Of a DNA stretch of 64,000 nucleotides, positions 1 to 9,207 are shown piece after piece. The stretch spans positions 372,001 through 436,000 of the forward strand of contig CAWDMN010000059.1 in the NCBI GenBank assembly GCA_963803155.1, written 5' to 3'. The stretch's first letter is position 1. Each line of letters starts with the position of its first letter. The stretch is from CAWDMN01 sp963803155 (GTDB lineage: Bacteria; Acidobacteriota; Terriglobia; Versatilivoradales; Versatilivoraceae). The translations under genes were made by a program, and so were the position numbers. The notes beneath the pieces are model-generated. The model saw only the letters and a program-made list of their open reading frames with translations, had not been told where the DNA came from and did not search any database.

Positions 1-510
1 TGACCGGTTCAACATCCCGCGCGACTGCGGCGGATCGTCATTGGAGGGATCTCCGTTGGCAAACCGGTCAGGCATGAGCAGGTAAAGGATGTCAAGGTTG
101 GAAAACCCCTGGAATCGCCCTTCACTGCTTAATGGAGTGGAAACCTCAAAGGGAATATCCGCCTGCCCTGAGGGTGCAATGATTTTCAACTTAGCCAATC
201 CAGGCTCCGTTTGAGGAGCAATCCAGACATCCACAAAAAGATAGGTGCCGGCATTATTGACTCGCACCAAACCGGTTTTTAAATTGAGATCGGAAGATTC
301 CACCCTGGCCCCTTGAAGATTTCTTCCTCGGACCAGCAGCCGGACGGGATTAATGGAGTGATGGATCCACCAATTGGGAGGCTCAATTTTTAAGACTTGA
401 GGAGAATCTTTGAGGGTGATTTCAGGATCAGCCGTAAGATCGAAGCAAGCGGCAAAGACAAAAACAAATGCCAAGAGAAGTGCCGGCCGTGAAAGGAATC
501 GATGGTTCAT
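1..510 (-). CDS. GH13 cyclomaltodextrinase/neopullulanase-like alpha-glucanase (N-terminal part)
   Basis: Open frame of 170 codons from an ATG at 510 running off the left edge, so only the N-terminus is seen. It opens with a hydrophobic signal segment ending near AAC, which could be a Sec signal or a weak lipobox. An N-terminal beta domain follows with a PNWW motif typical of cyclomaltodextrinase N-domains. The start of the GH13 barrel comes next (YLLMPDRFANGDPSND), where family members bind calcium. These enzymes hydrolyse cyclodextrins, pullulan or maltodextrins, here probably in the periplasm or on the cell surface. It lies 119 bp downstream of a sugar transporter and malQ on the same strand, which fits a maltodextrin operon. 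The catalytic residues lie outside the window, so the exact substrate is unknown. Confidence 0.85.
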   Translation of the reverse strand, partial: MNHRFLSRPALLLAFVFVFAACFDLTADPEITLKDSPQVLKIEPPNWWIHHSINPVRLLVRGRNLQGARVESSDLNLKTGLVRVNNAGTYLFVDVWIAPQTEPGLAKLKIIAPSGQADIPFEVSTPLSSEGRFQGFSNLDILYLLMPDRFANGDPSNDDPPQSRGMLNRS

Positions 511-629
511 ATTTGCCGCCTTTTTTTGACGAGCCGCTTAGAGTGCAACCGCAAGAACTGCTTCATCATCCCCGGGGGAAACCGTGATGCGATAACCTAC
601 TTCAAAGCATGATTATTTCAAGAACCAGG

Positions 630-1949
630 TCAGGAGGCAAGTTGAGTGGAAGCGGTGTCTTTGACTCTTTGCATCAACAGCGCAGCCACCACCAAAAAAA
701 CTCCTCCGGCTATTACGGCGGAAAGCCGGTTATTGTTGAGGAGGTGGGACATCACCCAGCCAAAGACAAGGGAGGCCACAATTTCAGGGATCACAATAAA
801 AAAGTTAAAAATGCCCATGTAGACGCCAGTCTTGCCGGGCGGCAGTGATCCGGCGAGTACCGCATACGGCATCGAAAGCGTGCTGGCCCAGGCAATCCCG
901 ATGCCAGTCATAGAAAGCAGCAGCCAATATTTATCGTGGATCGCGGCAACCGAAAGCAGACCAGCCGATCCACAAAGCAGGCATAGCGAGTGAGTCAATT
1001 TTCGACTGGTGGCCCGGGCCAGAGCAGGCAAGACAAAGGAAAATCCAAAACAAACCACGGAGTACATGGCAAAGCAAAGGCCCGCCCATTCCACGCCCTG
1101 CGTGTAAACCGGAGAATTTTGATCGGGAGCACCGAAGACATTGCGGGCCACGGCCACCGGAAAATAGAGCCACATGCAGAAGAGCCCCAACCAGGTGCAG
1201 ATTTGAACCCAGGCCAACTGCTTCATGGTTTGAGGCATATCAGCAATTGAGTGAAGAATCTCCCTCACATTGCCGAATAGACCGCTCTTTTCCTTCTTGG
1301 CGGCGAGGAACGCTGCCATGTCTTCGGGTGGATATTCTTTGGTGCTGGCAATGGTCCAAAGTACCGCTCCCAGGAAAGCAACAGCCCCCACATAAAATGA
1401 AAGCCTGACGGTGAAAGGAATTGTGGCAGGACCGGCACTCTGATTGGCGACATGAAGAAGATTGGTCAACATCCAGGGCAGGGCGGAAGCCACGACAGCT
1501 CCCAGCCCGATGAAAAGGCTTTGCATGGCAAAGCCGCGGGTGCGTTGAGACTCCGGTAACAAGTCCGCCACAAAAGCCCGAAATGGTTCCATGCTGATAT
1601 TGATGGAGGCATCCATAATCCAAAGCAAACCCGCAGCCATCCAAAGCGCCGATGAATTGGGCATCAGGATCAAGGCGCAGGAACTCAAAAGAGCCCCCGT
1701 CAAAAAAAAGGGACGCCGTCTTCCCAAACCGCACCAGGTCCGATCGCTGAGATGTCCGATAATGGGCTGCACAATCAATCCAGTCAAAGGAGCGGCCAGC
1801 CAGAGAATCGGGATTTGGTCAGCCTTGGCTCCCAGGTATTCGTAGATGGCGCTCATATTGGCCATCTGAAGGCCCCAGCCAAATTGGATTCCCAGAAAAC
1901 CAAAACTCATGTTCCAGATCTGCCAAAACGACATCGGTTTCTTTTCCAC
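630..1949 (-). CDS. MFS sugar transporter, SLC45/maltose-permease type
   Basis: 439-residue polytopic protein with about 12 hydrophobic segments. It carries the MFS loop signature after helix 2 (GHLSDRTWCGLGRRRPFF), and its N-terminus (FWQIWNMSFGFLGIQFGWGLQMAN) is typical of the bacterial sucrose/maltose branch of the SLC45/GPH-like MFS group. The start is a GTG at 1949 with an AAGGAGA ribosome site 6 bases upstream; an internal ATG five codons later is less well placed. It lies between malQ and a GH13 glucanase on the same strand, so proton-linked uptake of maltose or maltodextrins across the inner membrane is the likely job. The family call is firm. The substrate is inferred from the neighbours. 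Confidence 0.85.
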   Translation of the reverse strand: MEKKPMSFWQIWNMSFGFLGIQFGWGLQMANMSAIYEYLGAKADQIPILWLAAPLTGLIVQPIIGHLSDRTWCGLGRRRPFFLTGALLSSCALILMPNSSALWMAAGLLWIMDASINISMEPFRAFVADLLPESQRTRGFAMQSLFIGLGAVVASALPWMLTNLLHVANQSAGPATIPFTVRLSFYVGAVAFLGAVLWTIASTKEYPPEDMAAFLAAKKEKSGLFGNVREILHSIADMPQTMKQLAWVQICTWLGLFCMWLYFPVAVARNVFGAPDQNSPVYTQGVEWAGLCFAMYSVVCFGFSFVLPALARATSRKLTHSLCLLCGSAGLLSVAAIHDKYWLLLSMTGIGIAWASTLSMPYAVLAGSLPPGKTGVYMGIFNFFIVIPEIVASLVFGWVMSHLLNNNRLSAVIAGGVFLVVAALLMQRVKDTASTQLAS

Positions 1950-2423
1950 AATCGGTCTCCTTTGAAAAATCCCGTCGAGCCATCCATCAAAAACAATTCA
2001 AATGCCTCGGTGCGGCAAGCAGAACGAAGAAGGTGGGTCGGGCGATCCTTCGCGCGACCTGCCATGCCCATCCGCGTCATCTGGGCCAGCCATGCAAACG
2101 AGCGCCAGCTGACGTCGTCAAGCTTGCGCGTTCCACCTTCGCCGCATACTTCCATTATTTTATGTTGATGCTCCGGCCGTCACGAATGGCTTGCGATCTG
2201 GGTTATACCGCTTCAATGAAGGTGGAGTATTGATATTGTAATCATTCAAAATGCCCAACTGCTCAGATCCTCGTGTAAATAGTAGCCACGGTGAGTCCAC
2301 TTAAGGCGGAAGCCGTGGGCTTTTGGCGAGGTGGCGGGGCTCCATTGCCTCATAAAATGCACTCAGAGTGGCTACCACACGGAGGGGTGCTGAGCAGTTG
2401 CCAAAATGCCGTGAAATCAATGC
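1950..2423. repeat. Intergenic stretch with an inverted-repeat element (2282-2377)
   Basis: No convincing gene. The arms at 2282-2296 and 2363-2377 (GTAGCCAC...GTGGCTAC) pair at 13 of 15 positions and enclose a GC-rich segment, resembling the other palindromic intergenic elements of this window. It separates malQ from the MFS gene, so these may not be one unbroken transcript. Confidence 0.5.
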
Positions 2424-3962
2424 TCAATCCGGCAGAGGAAGCCGGTCATAAAGAGTGGCAAGTTTTTTTAGCCGCGCTTGATGTTCAGAATTCAACTCTC
2501 CTTTTTTTAAGCGCCATTGCCAATTGCCTGCCGGCTGGCCCGGCAAATTCATCCGAGCCTCGCTTCCCACCCCCAGGACATCCTGCAGCGGAATCATGGC
2601 CGCATCGGCGACTGAAGCCATGATGGCCCGAATGAACACCCAATGAATCTCGGTCCCATCGGTGTTGAGGTAATCCATGACAAGGCTGCGCTCCTGTTCC
2701 ACCTCGTCGATAGTACGGGTGCTGTCCCCCGCCCCTTGTCCGGTCCACCAGCCCACCGTTGTGTCATTGTCGTGGGTTCCAGTATAAGCCACAACCTGGC
2801 GCGGATAGTGATGCGGTAGGAAAGTGTAAGCCTGAGGATCCAAGCCAAAGGCGAATTGCAGCACGCTCATTCCCGGAAATCCGAATTGGTGGCGAATCTC
2901 TTCTACTTCGGGAGTGATCACGCCCAAGTTTTCGGCGACAATGGGCAATTCCCCCAAGGCTCCTCGCAGAGTCTCAAACAAGGCGGGCCCCAATCCCTCG
3001 ACCCAGCGGCCATTTATCGCGGTGGCTTCCGTGGCGGGGACTTCCCAATAGGCCTCAAATCCGCGGAAGTGGTCCAATCGGACAATATCGACCAGTTCCA
3101 GAATGGCTTGAAAGCGCTTGATCCACCAGGCAAACACTTGCTCACGTTTCAATTTCCATTGGTAGATGGGATTCCCCCAAAGCTGGCCCGTGGCACTGAA
3201 ATAATCCGGGGGAACTCCGGCCACTACGTTAGGGTGTCCCCATTGATCCAGTTGGAAGAGATCACGATGCGCCCACACCTCGGCGCTATCATGGGCCACA
3301 TAAATGGGAATATCGCCCATGATCCGGATCTGACGGTCGTGGCAATAGCGTCTCAGAGCAGCCCATTGCCGATAAAATTGGAACTGTGCATATTTGAGCG
3401 TTCCGATCTCCAGAGCCAACTGTTTTTTCCACTTTTCCATCGAGTCCGCTTTGTGCAGGGAAATCCCGCCCTTCCACTCAGTCCAAACAGCGCCCGCATG
3501 GGCAGCTTTCACGGCCATAAACAGGGCATAATCATCCAGCCAACCTGAATGCTTTTGGCAGAATTCATCAAGAGCCGCCGTCTCAGCGTGCGAGGCAAGA
3601 GATTTAAACCGCTGGTACGATTTCTCGAGAAGAGGAAGCTTGTAGTGAATCACCCAGCCGAAATCGACATGGTCTTCAGGGAATGGTGGGACTTCTCCCC
3701 AATCAGATTCATGGAGATAGCCCTGCTGCATCAAAAGCTCCGGGCTGATCAGCAGAGGATTGCCGGCAAATGCGGAAAAGCATTGATAAGGAGAGTCGCC
3801 ATAGCCCGTGGGGCCAAGAGGTAAGACCTGCCAGATTTGTTGGCCTGCCTGGTAAAGAAAATCGACAAAGCGGTAAGCTTCGGGGCCAAAATCTCCAATT
3901 CCAAAACGGGACGGCAAGCAAGTAGGATGCAGAAGAATACCGCTGGACCTCGGGAATTTCAC
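2424..3962 (-). CDS. malQ: 4-alpha-glucanotransferase (amylomaltase)
   Basis: 512 residues, the usual length for GH77 amylomaltase. It transfers alpha-1,4-glucan segments between maltodextrins in the cytoplasm and releases glucose. Family motifs are in order: GDSPYQCFSAFAGNP near the N-terminus, GDIPIYVAHDSAEVWAH, the nucleophile Asp in VRLDHFRGFEAYW, the acid/base Glu in VAENLGVITPEV, and the third carboxylate in YTGTHDNDTTVGWW. The start is a GTG at 3962 with a GAGGTGGA ribosome site just upstream. It stands first in a minus-strand maltodextrin cluster with a sugar transporter and a GH13 enzyme. Nothing is missing. Confidence 0.96.
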   Translation of the reverse strand: MKFPRSSGILLHPTCLPSRFGIGDFGPEAYRFVDFLYQAGQQIWQVLPLGPTGYGDSPYQCFSAFAGNPLLISPELLMQQGYLHESDWGEVPPFPEDHVDFGWVIHYKLPLLEKSYQRFKSLASHAETAALDEFCQKHSGWLDDYALFMAVKAAHAGAVWTEWKGGISLHKADSMEKWKKQLALEIGTLKYAQFQFYRQWAALRRYCHDRQIRIMGDIPIYVAHDSAEVWAHRDLFQLDQWGHPNVVAGVPPDYFSATGQLWGNPIYQWKLKREQVFAWWIKRFQAILELVDIVRLDHFRGFEAYWEVPATEATAINGRWVEGLGPALFETLRGALGELPIVAENLGVITPEVEEIRHQFGFPGMSVLQFAFGLDPQAYTFLPHHYPRQVVAYTGTHDNDTTVGWWTGQGAGDSTRTIDEVEQERSLVMDYLNTDGTEIHWVFIRAIMASVADAAMIPLQDVLGVGSEARMNLPGQPAGNWQWRLKKGELNSEHQARLKKLATLYDRLPLPD

Positions 3963-4332
3963 TCGTCCACCTCACCTAAATAACAATGTAATGCAAATCT
4001 AACAGAAAAACATGGAAACGCAAAGCCGGAGCGTGATAAGCCGGAGCGTGACAAGCAGGACCATGGAAGACGATAGGAATGAAGGTGAGATTCAACGGAA
4101 GTGAAATCCGACCCGGGACAAGGCGGGTATGGGATTACCAAAACTCAGCTTGTCCAAGGAGCTGCTCATGCCAGCATGGCTTGCTCAACATGACAATGAA
4201 AATGGGATGATGGAGGCGGCCTGCCCTCAGGCCGTCTCAGCAGACTCGGCAAACTCAGGCGGGGCACCCCACCTCCATCCGCACAATTTTCTGCGGAGAA
4301 CTCAGTCGGACCGATCGTTTCTCAACGAGGCC
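3963..4332. other. Intergenic stretch with a short tandem repeat
   Basis: No gene seen. A 15-bp unit (AAGCCGGAGCGTGAT/C) is present twice in tandem at 4023-4052. The rest shows no recognisable structure. It must hold the malQ promoter on the minus strand. Confidence 0.4.
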
Positions 4333-4668
4333 TTAGATAGTGATTACCTGTTCAGAGGCCATCAAGAGGGCGACGATTTCCTGCATGTCGCCCACGCGCC
4401 CGAGTACAAGCTTCTGGTTCAACTGATAATGGCTTACGCAAGTGCCGCAGGCCAGCAAATCTACCCCAGCGCGGGAGAGTCCGTCGAAGGCATCGGAGAC
4501 CGCGGAACCTGAGGCCAGCAATTTGACCGCCGAATTGTAAAACACAATCGTGGCGGGTTTTTCGGGGGAGGCCCAGAGCTTCCGCAGGAAATTTCCCAGG
4601 AGACGGCCCCCCAATTCATCGTCGCCGCGCCCCATCCCTTCACTGTTCAGCACTATTATTTTTTTCAT
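4333..4668 (-). CDS. DsrE/YedF-like protein (C-terminal YedF domain only)
   Basis: 111 residues from the ATG at 4668, which has an AGGTGA ribosome site; a longer frame upstream has no coding character. The sequence begins KKIIVLNSEGMGRGDDELG, and near the C-terminus has the LLACGTCVSHY motif and a VGRVGDMQEIV segment. These match the second (DsrE-like) domain of YedF, a protein linked to selenium or sulfur transfer. The TusA-like N-terminal domain of full YedF (about 200 residues) is absent. The paired cysteines in CGTC could be redox or sulfur carriers. No selenium genes are nearby, so the role is open: a stand-alone DsrE-family protein. Confidence 0.8.
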   Translation of the reverse strand: MKKIIVLNSEGMGRGDDELGGRLLGNFLRKLWASPEKPATIVFYNSAVKLLASGSAVSDAFDGLSRAGVDLLACGTCVSHYQLNQKLVLGRVGDMQEIVALLMASEQVITI

Positions 4669-5052
4669 GATTTTTTTCACCTGGCAAAGAGTAGAACAAA
4701 TACTTGCGCGGAGAACACGCGCTATAGCATGGTCAGAGGGCACACGGCGCCATGTGGGATGGAATCCACCCCCAAAAAAAATAACCGGCCACTGCATGAA
4801 AATCATCCCCTCTTATTTCATCCCACGCGCTCCCATCGCACGGGGAAAATAATCGAAATCATACCACAGTTGCCCACCGCGTCTGGATTTCATTCTGACA
4901 AGAGAAGTGCAATTCAAAATGTCATTTCCAGGTCACTTGATATTTGACAGCAGTAATGCACAATGATTGAATAGGTCTGGCCAGCTCCTATTTGCGCCGG
5001 ATTTTCAAGAGTCGATTCTAAATGGGCTGGAATGCCCGGAAGGAATGATCCC
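4669..5052. other. Intergenic stretch, divergent promoter region
   Basis: About 380 bases between the divergent DsrE-like and GH30 genes. I see no gene or clear repeat; both promoters must lie here. An AAGGA ribosome site for GH30 sits at the right end. Confidence 0.4.
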
Positions 5053-6519
5053 ATGAAAAGCTCCAAGCTCTTCTCCATTTTTTTGCCGCTTCCTTTATTC
5101 GTTTGCCTTACGTTGTGGCTGGCACTCTCACAAATAGGATATGGCCAGGCAGTGGAAATCATTGTTTCATCTCAGGCAGGGGATCGCTTGACTAGGAAAC
5201 CCGCGGCAATTTTTGAAAGCAAGAAGGAAATTTCTCCCATTCAATTCAAGCTGAATCCCGAGGAAAAATTTCAAACGATCGCGGGTTTTGGCGCTTCATT
5301 TCTCGAAGCGGGTCTGATCTGTTTGAATAGTCTGCTACCCGCCGATCAGGAAAGAGTTTTGGAGGCTCTCTTTGATCCCGGTAAAGGAGCGGGATTTTCA
5401 GCGATGAAGACGGTACTGGCAGGCACGGATTTCATGTCTGCTGGCCCGTGGTATACCTACAACGACACGCCTGGGGATATGGCCATGAAGAAATTCTCCA
5501 TCCAGCGTGACCTGGGTCCGAATGGATTAATCTCCTTTATCAAGCGGGCCAGAAGATATGGAAATTTCGTTCTGCAGGCTCCCATGGATTATCCCCCGGA
5601 TTGGATGCTCTTCGACGTTCAAAAGAATCAGGATGTAGACCCGAAATATTTCGACGCGTTAGCCCTTTATTATTTGCGCTACCTGCAGGGATATCAGAAG
5701 AATGGCATTTTTGTCGACTATCTTAGCCTGTTCAATGAGCCCGGGATTTACACCAAAATTCCTTATGACAAAATCCGCGACCTCCTGAAAAACCATGTCG
5801 GACCTTTATTCGAGCGGGAAGGAATCAAAACCCGGATTCAGTTGAGTGAAGCCGAATACCGCCAACGTGCCGCTCAGAAGTACCCGCTGATTATGGATGA
5901 TCCTCAAGCCCGCAAATACGTGGCGGGCCTCCCCTACCACGGATATGACATGAAGAATTTTGCCGACATTCTTGCCCTGCACAAAAAGTATCCGGATGTC
6001 CCGCTTTGGATGACCGAGATTTGTTACGCCTATGAGGCGGGTACTCCAAAGAGCATGCGCCTCCCCCGTTATGACTTTGAGGATGGGGATTTCTGGGCGC
6101 AGCAAATATTTTCCGACTTGGAAGCTTATGCCTCCGCCTGGCTTTACTGGAATATGATTCTGGACCAAAAGGGCGGCCCCTGGCTGACCTCGCCAATTCA
6201 TGGCAATCCGGATCCCAACATCCAGCACCCCGTGGTTATCGTCGACCGCGAAAAAAGGCAGGTCACCTATACGGGACTTTATTATTACCTCGCCCACTTC
6301 AGCAAATTCGTCCGGCCTGGCGCAGTCCGGATCGAGGTTTCGGGGAGAGCGCCAAAAATTCGATGTCTTTCCTTTCAATCTCCCAAAGGCCAAATTGTGG
6401 CCGAACTCTTGAATAGCAGCCACTCCTCGACCTCGGTGAATCTGGAATTTAAGGGAAAAATCCTCAAGGTGGTTCTCCCCCCCGTTTCCATAACTACTTG
6501 CCTCTGGCAAGCCTGGTAG
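5053..6519 (+). CDS. Secreted GH30 family glycoside hydrolase (glucosylceramidase-like)
   Basis: 488 residues from the ATG at 5053, which has GGAAGGA 8 bases upstream; the in-frame ATG seven codons earlier has no such site. Residues 1-34 are a Sec signal peptide ending in GYGQA. The GH30 barrel follows, with the FQTIAGFGASF opening, the acid/base Glu at about residue 229 in the NEP motif, and the nucleophile Glu at about residue 322 in WMTEICY. A C-terminal beta domain closes the protein. GH30 enzymes cleave beta-1,4 or beta-1,6 glucosides, xylosides or fucosides; the subfamily cannot be fixed by eye. It is transcribed alone and probably acts in the periplasm or outside the cell on plant, fungal or microbial glycans. 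Confidence 0.9.
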   Translation: MKSSKLFSIFLPLPLFVCLTLWLALSQIGYGQAVEIIVSSQAGDRLTRKPAAIFESKKEISPIQFKLNPEEKFQTIAGFGASFLEAGLICLNSLLPADQERVLEALFDPGKGAGFSAMKTVLAGTDFMSAGPWYTYNDTPGDMAMKKFSIQRDLGPNGLISFIKRARRYGNFVLQAPMDYPPDWMLFDVQKNQDVDPKYFDALALYYLRYLQGYQKNGIFVDYLSLFNEPGIYTKIPYDKIRDLLKNHVGPLFEREGIKTRIQLSEAEYRQRAAQKYPLIMDDPQARKYVAGLPYHGYDMKNFADILALHKKYPDVPLWMTEICYAYEAGTPKSMRLPRYDFEDGDFWAQQIFSDLEAYASAWLYWNMILDQKGGPWLTSPIHGNPDPNIQHPVVIVDREKRQVTYTGLYYYLAHFSKFVRPGAVRIEVSGRAPKIRCLSFQSPKGQIVAELLNSSHSSTSVNLEFKGKILKVVLPPVSITTCLWQAW

Positions 6520-6801
6520 ACCGTGCTGGATGCAATCAAGAGCGGCGTACAGAAAGACCGTGCGCAGAGTCGATTTTTGACACTGCGGCAGTTTCCTTGA
6601 TCGACGATGCTCCAGGGTGGGGGTCGGCCAAAAGCCGCAGACTCGTTGAAAACCGCGGGTGTGCGCGACAGGCTTTAATTTTCTTTAAAAATTTTCGGCC
6701 CCCTCATCTCCTCGAGATGTTCCCGATGCGACGGAGCGCGAATCGCTGCTTCCCTTTTTTTAAATAATCACCACGATGCAGGCTTGACCTATCTCGGTTT
6801 T

Positions 6802-6847
6802 GGAGGATATCCTGCCAATGCAAGAAGTCGACGTGATGCCACTCTAA
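6802..6847 (+). promoter_or_regulatory. Possible leader peptide MQEVDVMPL coupled to murJ
   Basis: A strong GGAGGA site at 6802-6807 is followed 10 bases later by ATG (6818), nine sense codons and TAA at 6845-6847. That TAA shares its last A with the murJ ATG. The murJ ATG has no good ribosome site of its own, so reinitiation after this mini-frame could drive murJ translation. Seen in sequence; function inferred. Confidence 0.4.
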
Positions 6848-8445
6848 TGACTGTCGAAACTCAAAAAAAGAATTCTCCCTCGCATACCGGATCGAGCCGC
6901 TCCGCCATTCTGGTGGGATCGGGAATCCTACTGAGTCGTCTGGCCGGGCTGATACGGGATCGTGTCTTTGCGCACTACTTTGGCAACTCCGATGCCGCCG
7001 ATGCATTTCGCGCGGCCTTCCGCATTCCTAATTTCCTGCAAAATCTCTTTGGAGAAGGAGTACTGTCGGCATCCTTTATTCCAGTATATTCGGGCTTATT
7101 GGCGAGGGGGGATGAAAAAGAGGCAGGTCGCGTAGCCGGGGCGGTAGCCGCCGTCTTATCCCTGGTAGTCTCAATCCTGGTTCTGCTGGGAGTATGGACT
7201 ACGCCGTGGTTGATTGCTTTGATCGCTCCCGGATTTTCCGGGGAAAAAAGAGAATTGACTATTCAACTGGTGCGGATTTTTTTCCCGGGCTCCGGCCTGC
7301 TGGTGATGTCGGCCTGGTGTCTGGGAATCCTCAATAGCCATCGCCGCTTTTTTCTCTCTTACACGGCTCCAGTTATTTGGAACGCCCTGATTGTCGCGGT
7401 TCTGCTGGCTTTTGGCCGTCACCAGAGCCAGTTCTCGCTGGCTGCTTCCGCGGCCTGGGGATCGGTGGTTGGCAGCTTGCTCCAACTCCTGGCCCAAATG
7501 CCCACGGTGCTGGGCCTGGTAAAGAACCTGAAAATATCGCTGGCATTGCATTTGGCCGAGGTCAGGACGGTCTTGAAAAATTTCGTCCCGGTATTTTTCA
7601 GCCGGGGCGTGGTTCAGATCAGCGCCTACATTGACTCGCTGATTGCGAGTCTGCTCCCCACCGGAGCGGTGGCCGGGTTAAGCTATGCTCAAACCATTTA
7701 CATCCTGCCCGTCAGCCTGTTCGGAATGTCCGTCTCCGCCGCCGAACTCCCAGCCATGTCGAGTGCTTTGGGGAATTCGGCGGAAGTGGCGGAACAATTG
7801 CGCCACCGGCTGGAGGCCGGTTTGCGTCAAATTGCTTATCTGATCATTCCATCGAGTGTCGCGTTTATTAGTTTGGGCGACATCGTAGCTGCCACAATTT
7901 ACCAATCCGGCCGCTTCACGCAACAGGACGCAATTTACGTTTGGGGAATTCTGGCGGGATCTTCGCTCGGCATGCTGGCCTCCACCCTGGGTCGCCTTTA
8001 TGCCTCCACATATTACGCCTTGCGGGACACTCGGACTCCGCTTTATTTTGCGCTCATGCGGGTGTTTCTCTCCACGGCGCTTGGTTTTTACGCTGCACTG
8101 CTCCTGCCCGGCCAACTGGGATTAGACAGACGTTGGGGAATAGCGGGATTGACCCTTGCATCCGGATTAGCCGCCATGATGGAGTATATACTGCTACGCA
8201 AGACTCTAAATCGACGCATTGGTCTGACTCATCTTCCGGCCCCCTTGCTCTTCCGGCTCTGGGGTTCCGCCATATTGGCTGCTTTATTGTCTTGGCTCAT
8301 CCGGGGAATGATCGGCCAATTTCACCCTTTCCTTATGGCTCTTTTAATCCTGCTCCCCTTCGGCCTGATTTATCTTTTCCTGACCACCCTTTTAAGCGTC
8401 CCTGAGGCCCGGGCTTTGGTGCAAAAATTCCTGAACCGATTCTGA
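6847..8445 (+). CDS. murJ: Lipid II flippase MurJ (MviN)
   Basis: 532 residues, about 14 transmembrane segments, typical MurJ length. It moves lipid II to the outer face of the inner membrane for peptidoglycan synthesis. Diagnostic segments are LLSRLAGLIRDRVFAHYFG near the N-terminus, FRIPNFLQNLFGEGVLSASFIPVYS, and the mid-protein VSLFGMSVSAAELPAMS. A TTG 21 codons upstream keeps the frame, but the ATG at 6847 fits the family better; it overlaps the stop of a short leader frame with a strong ribosome site. The stop codon overlaps an ATG for the downstream acetyltransferase (TGATG), which suggests translational coupling. Confidence 0.95.
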   Translation: MTVETQKKNSPSHTGSSRSAILVGSGILLSRLAGLIRDRVFAHYFGNSDAADAFRAAFRIPNFLQNLFGEGVLSASFIPVYSGLLARGDEKEAGRVAGAVAAVLSLVVSILVLLGVWTTPWLIALIAPGFSGEKRELTIQLVRIFFPGSGLLVMSAWCLGILNSHRRFFLSYTAPVIWNALIVAVLLAFGRHQSQFSLAASAAWGSVVGSLLQLLAQMPTVLGLVKNLKISLALHLAEVRTVLKNFVPVFFSRGVVQISAYIDSLIASLLPTGAVAGLSYAQTIYILPVSLFGMSVSAAELPAMSSALGNSAEVAEQLRHRLEAGLRQIAYLIIPSSVAFISLGDIVAATIYQSGRFTQQDAIYVWGILAGSSLGMLASTLGRLYASTYYALRDTRTPLYFALMRVFLSTALGFYAALLLPGQLGLDRRWGIAGLTLASGLAAMMEYILLRKTLNRRIGLTHLPAPLLFRLWGSAILAALLSWLIRGMIGQFHPFLMALLILLPFGLIYLFLTTLLSVPEARALVQKFLNRF

Positions 8446-8465
8446 TGGAAACGGGGAGACCTCTG

Positions 8466-8963
8466 ATGGAAATTGAAATCGTCCCGGCTCTCCACGATCA
8501 TTGGGAATGTATCAAGAGTGTTTACCTGGAAGGGTTGGCCACCGGCAATGCAACCTTCGAGACCTCCGCTCCAGGCTGGGAGCAATGGGATAAAAGCCAT
8601 TTCCCTTTCGCACGGCTGGCCGCTTTGATGGGACGGGAATTGGCCGGATGGGCGGCTTTGAGCCCTGTCTCCAGCCGTCGCGTTTATTCAGGAGTCGCGG
8701 AGGTCAGCATATACATCGCTGAAAAACAACGGGGGAAGGGGATTGGAAGCAAGCTTCTCCAAACTCTGGTCCGGGAGTCTGAAGCCCATGGGATTTGGAC
8801 TCTACAAGCGGGGATTTTGGCTGAGAATGCCGCCAGCATCCGGCTGCACGAAAAATATGGCTTTCGAGTGGTGGGAATACGGGAACGGCTTGGCAAACTA
8901 TCGGGAGGCTGGCGAGATGTCGTGCTTATGGAGCGCCGGAGTCAGATTGTAGGGATCGACTAG
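8466..8963 (+). CDS. GNAT acetyltransferase, phosphinothricin/methionine-sulfone acetyltransferase type
   Basis: 165 residues from the ATG at 8466, which has GGGGAG 9 bases upstream and aligns with the usual family N-terminus (MEIEIVPA). An in-frame ATG at 8445 overlaps the murJ stop. The early EGLATGNATFET motif, the SIYIAEKQRGKGIGSKLL acetyl-CoA loop, and ENAASIRLHEKYGFRVVG near the C-terminus identify the Pat/Bar-like GNAT branch, which acetylates the amino group of glutamate analogues such as methionine sulfone. It is probably co-transcribed with murJ, though no functional link is evident. The physiological substrate is unknown. Confidence 0.88.
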   Translation: MEIEIVPALHDHWECIKSVYLEGLATGNATFETSAPGWEQWDKSHFPFARLAALMGRELAGWAALSPVSSRRVYSGVAEVSIYIAEKQRGKGIGSKLLQTLVRESEAHGIWTLQAGILAENAASIRLHEKYGFRVVGIRERLGKLSGGWRDVVLMERRSQIVGID

Positions 8964-9207
8964 AGACGACTCGATCCTATCAGTCGAATTGGCATCCTCA
9001 AAATCAAATGGCACAATGCCACAAAAGCAGGAGACGAAGAGGAATAAACAAGCCCCTCCAAGTTGCCGGTAAAATTCCACTGAATAATTGTCTTTGCGAA
9101 ATCTTCACAAATTTCTTTGAAACGAAAGGGGGGGGAGGAGCAGAATAAAGAAACGGATATTCCCACCGCCATTTGACGCATTCTGAACCATAGGTTCCGA
9201 GTACAAG

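Noticed and set aside
5806..6510. Long minus-strand frame of 234 codons opposite GH30
   Set aside because: It is the antisense shadow of a clear GH30 gene; no ribosome site or family motif.
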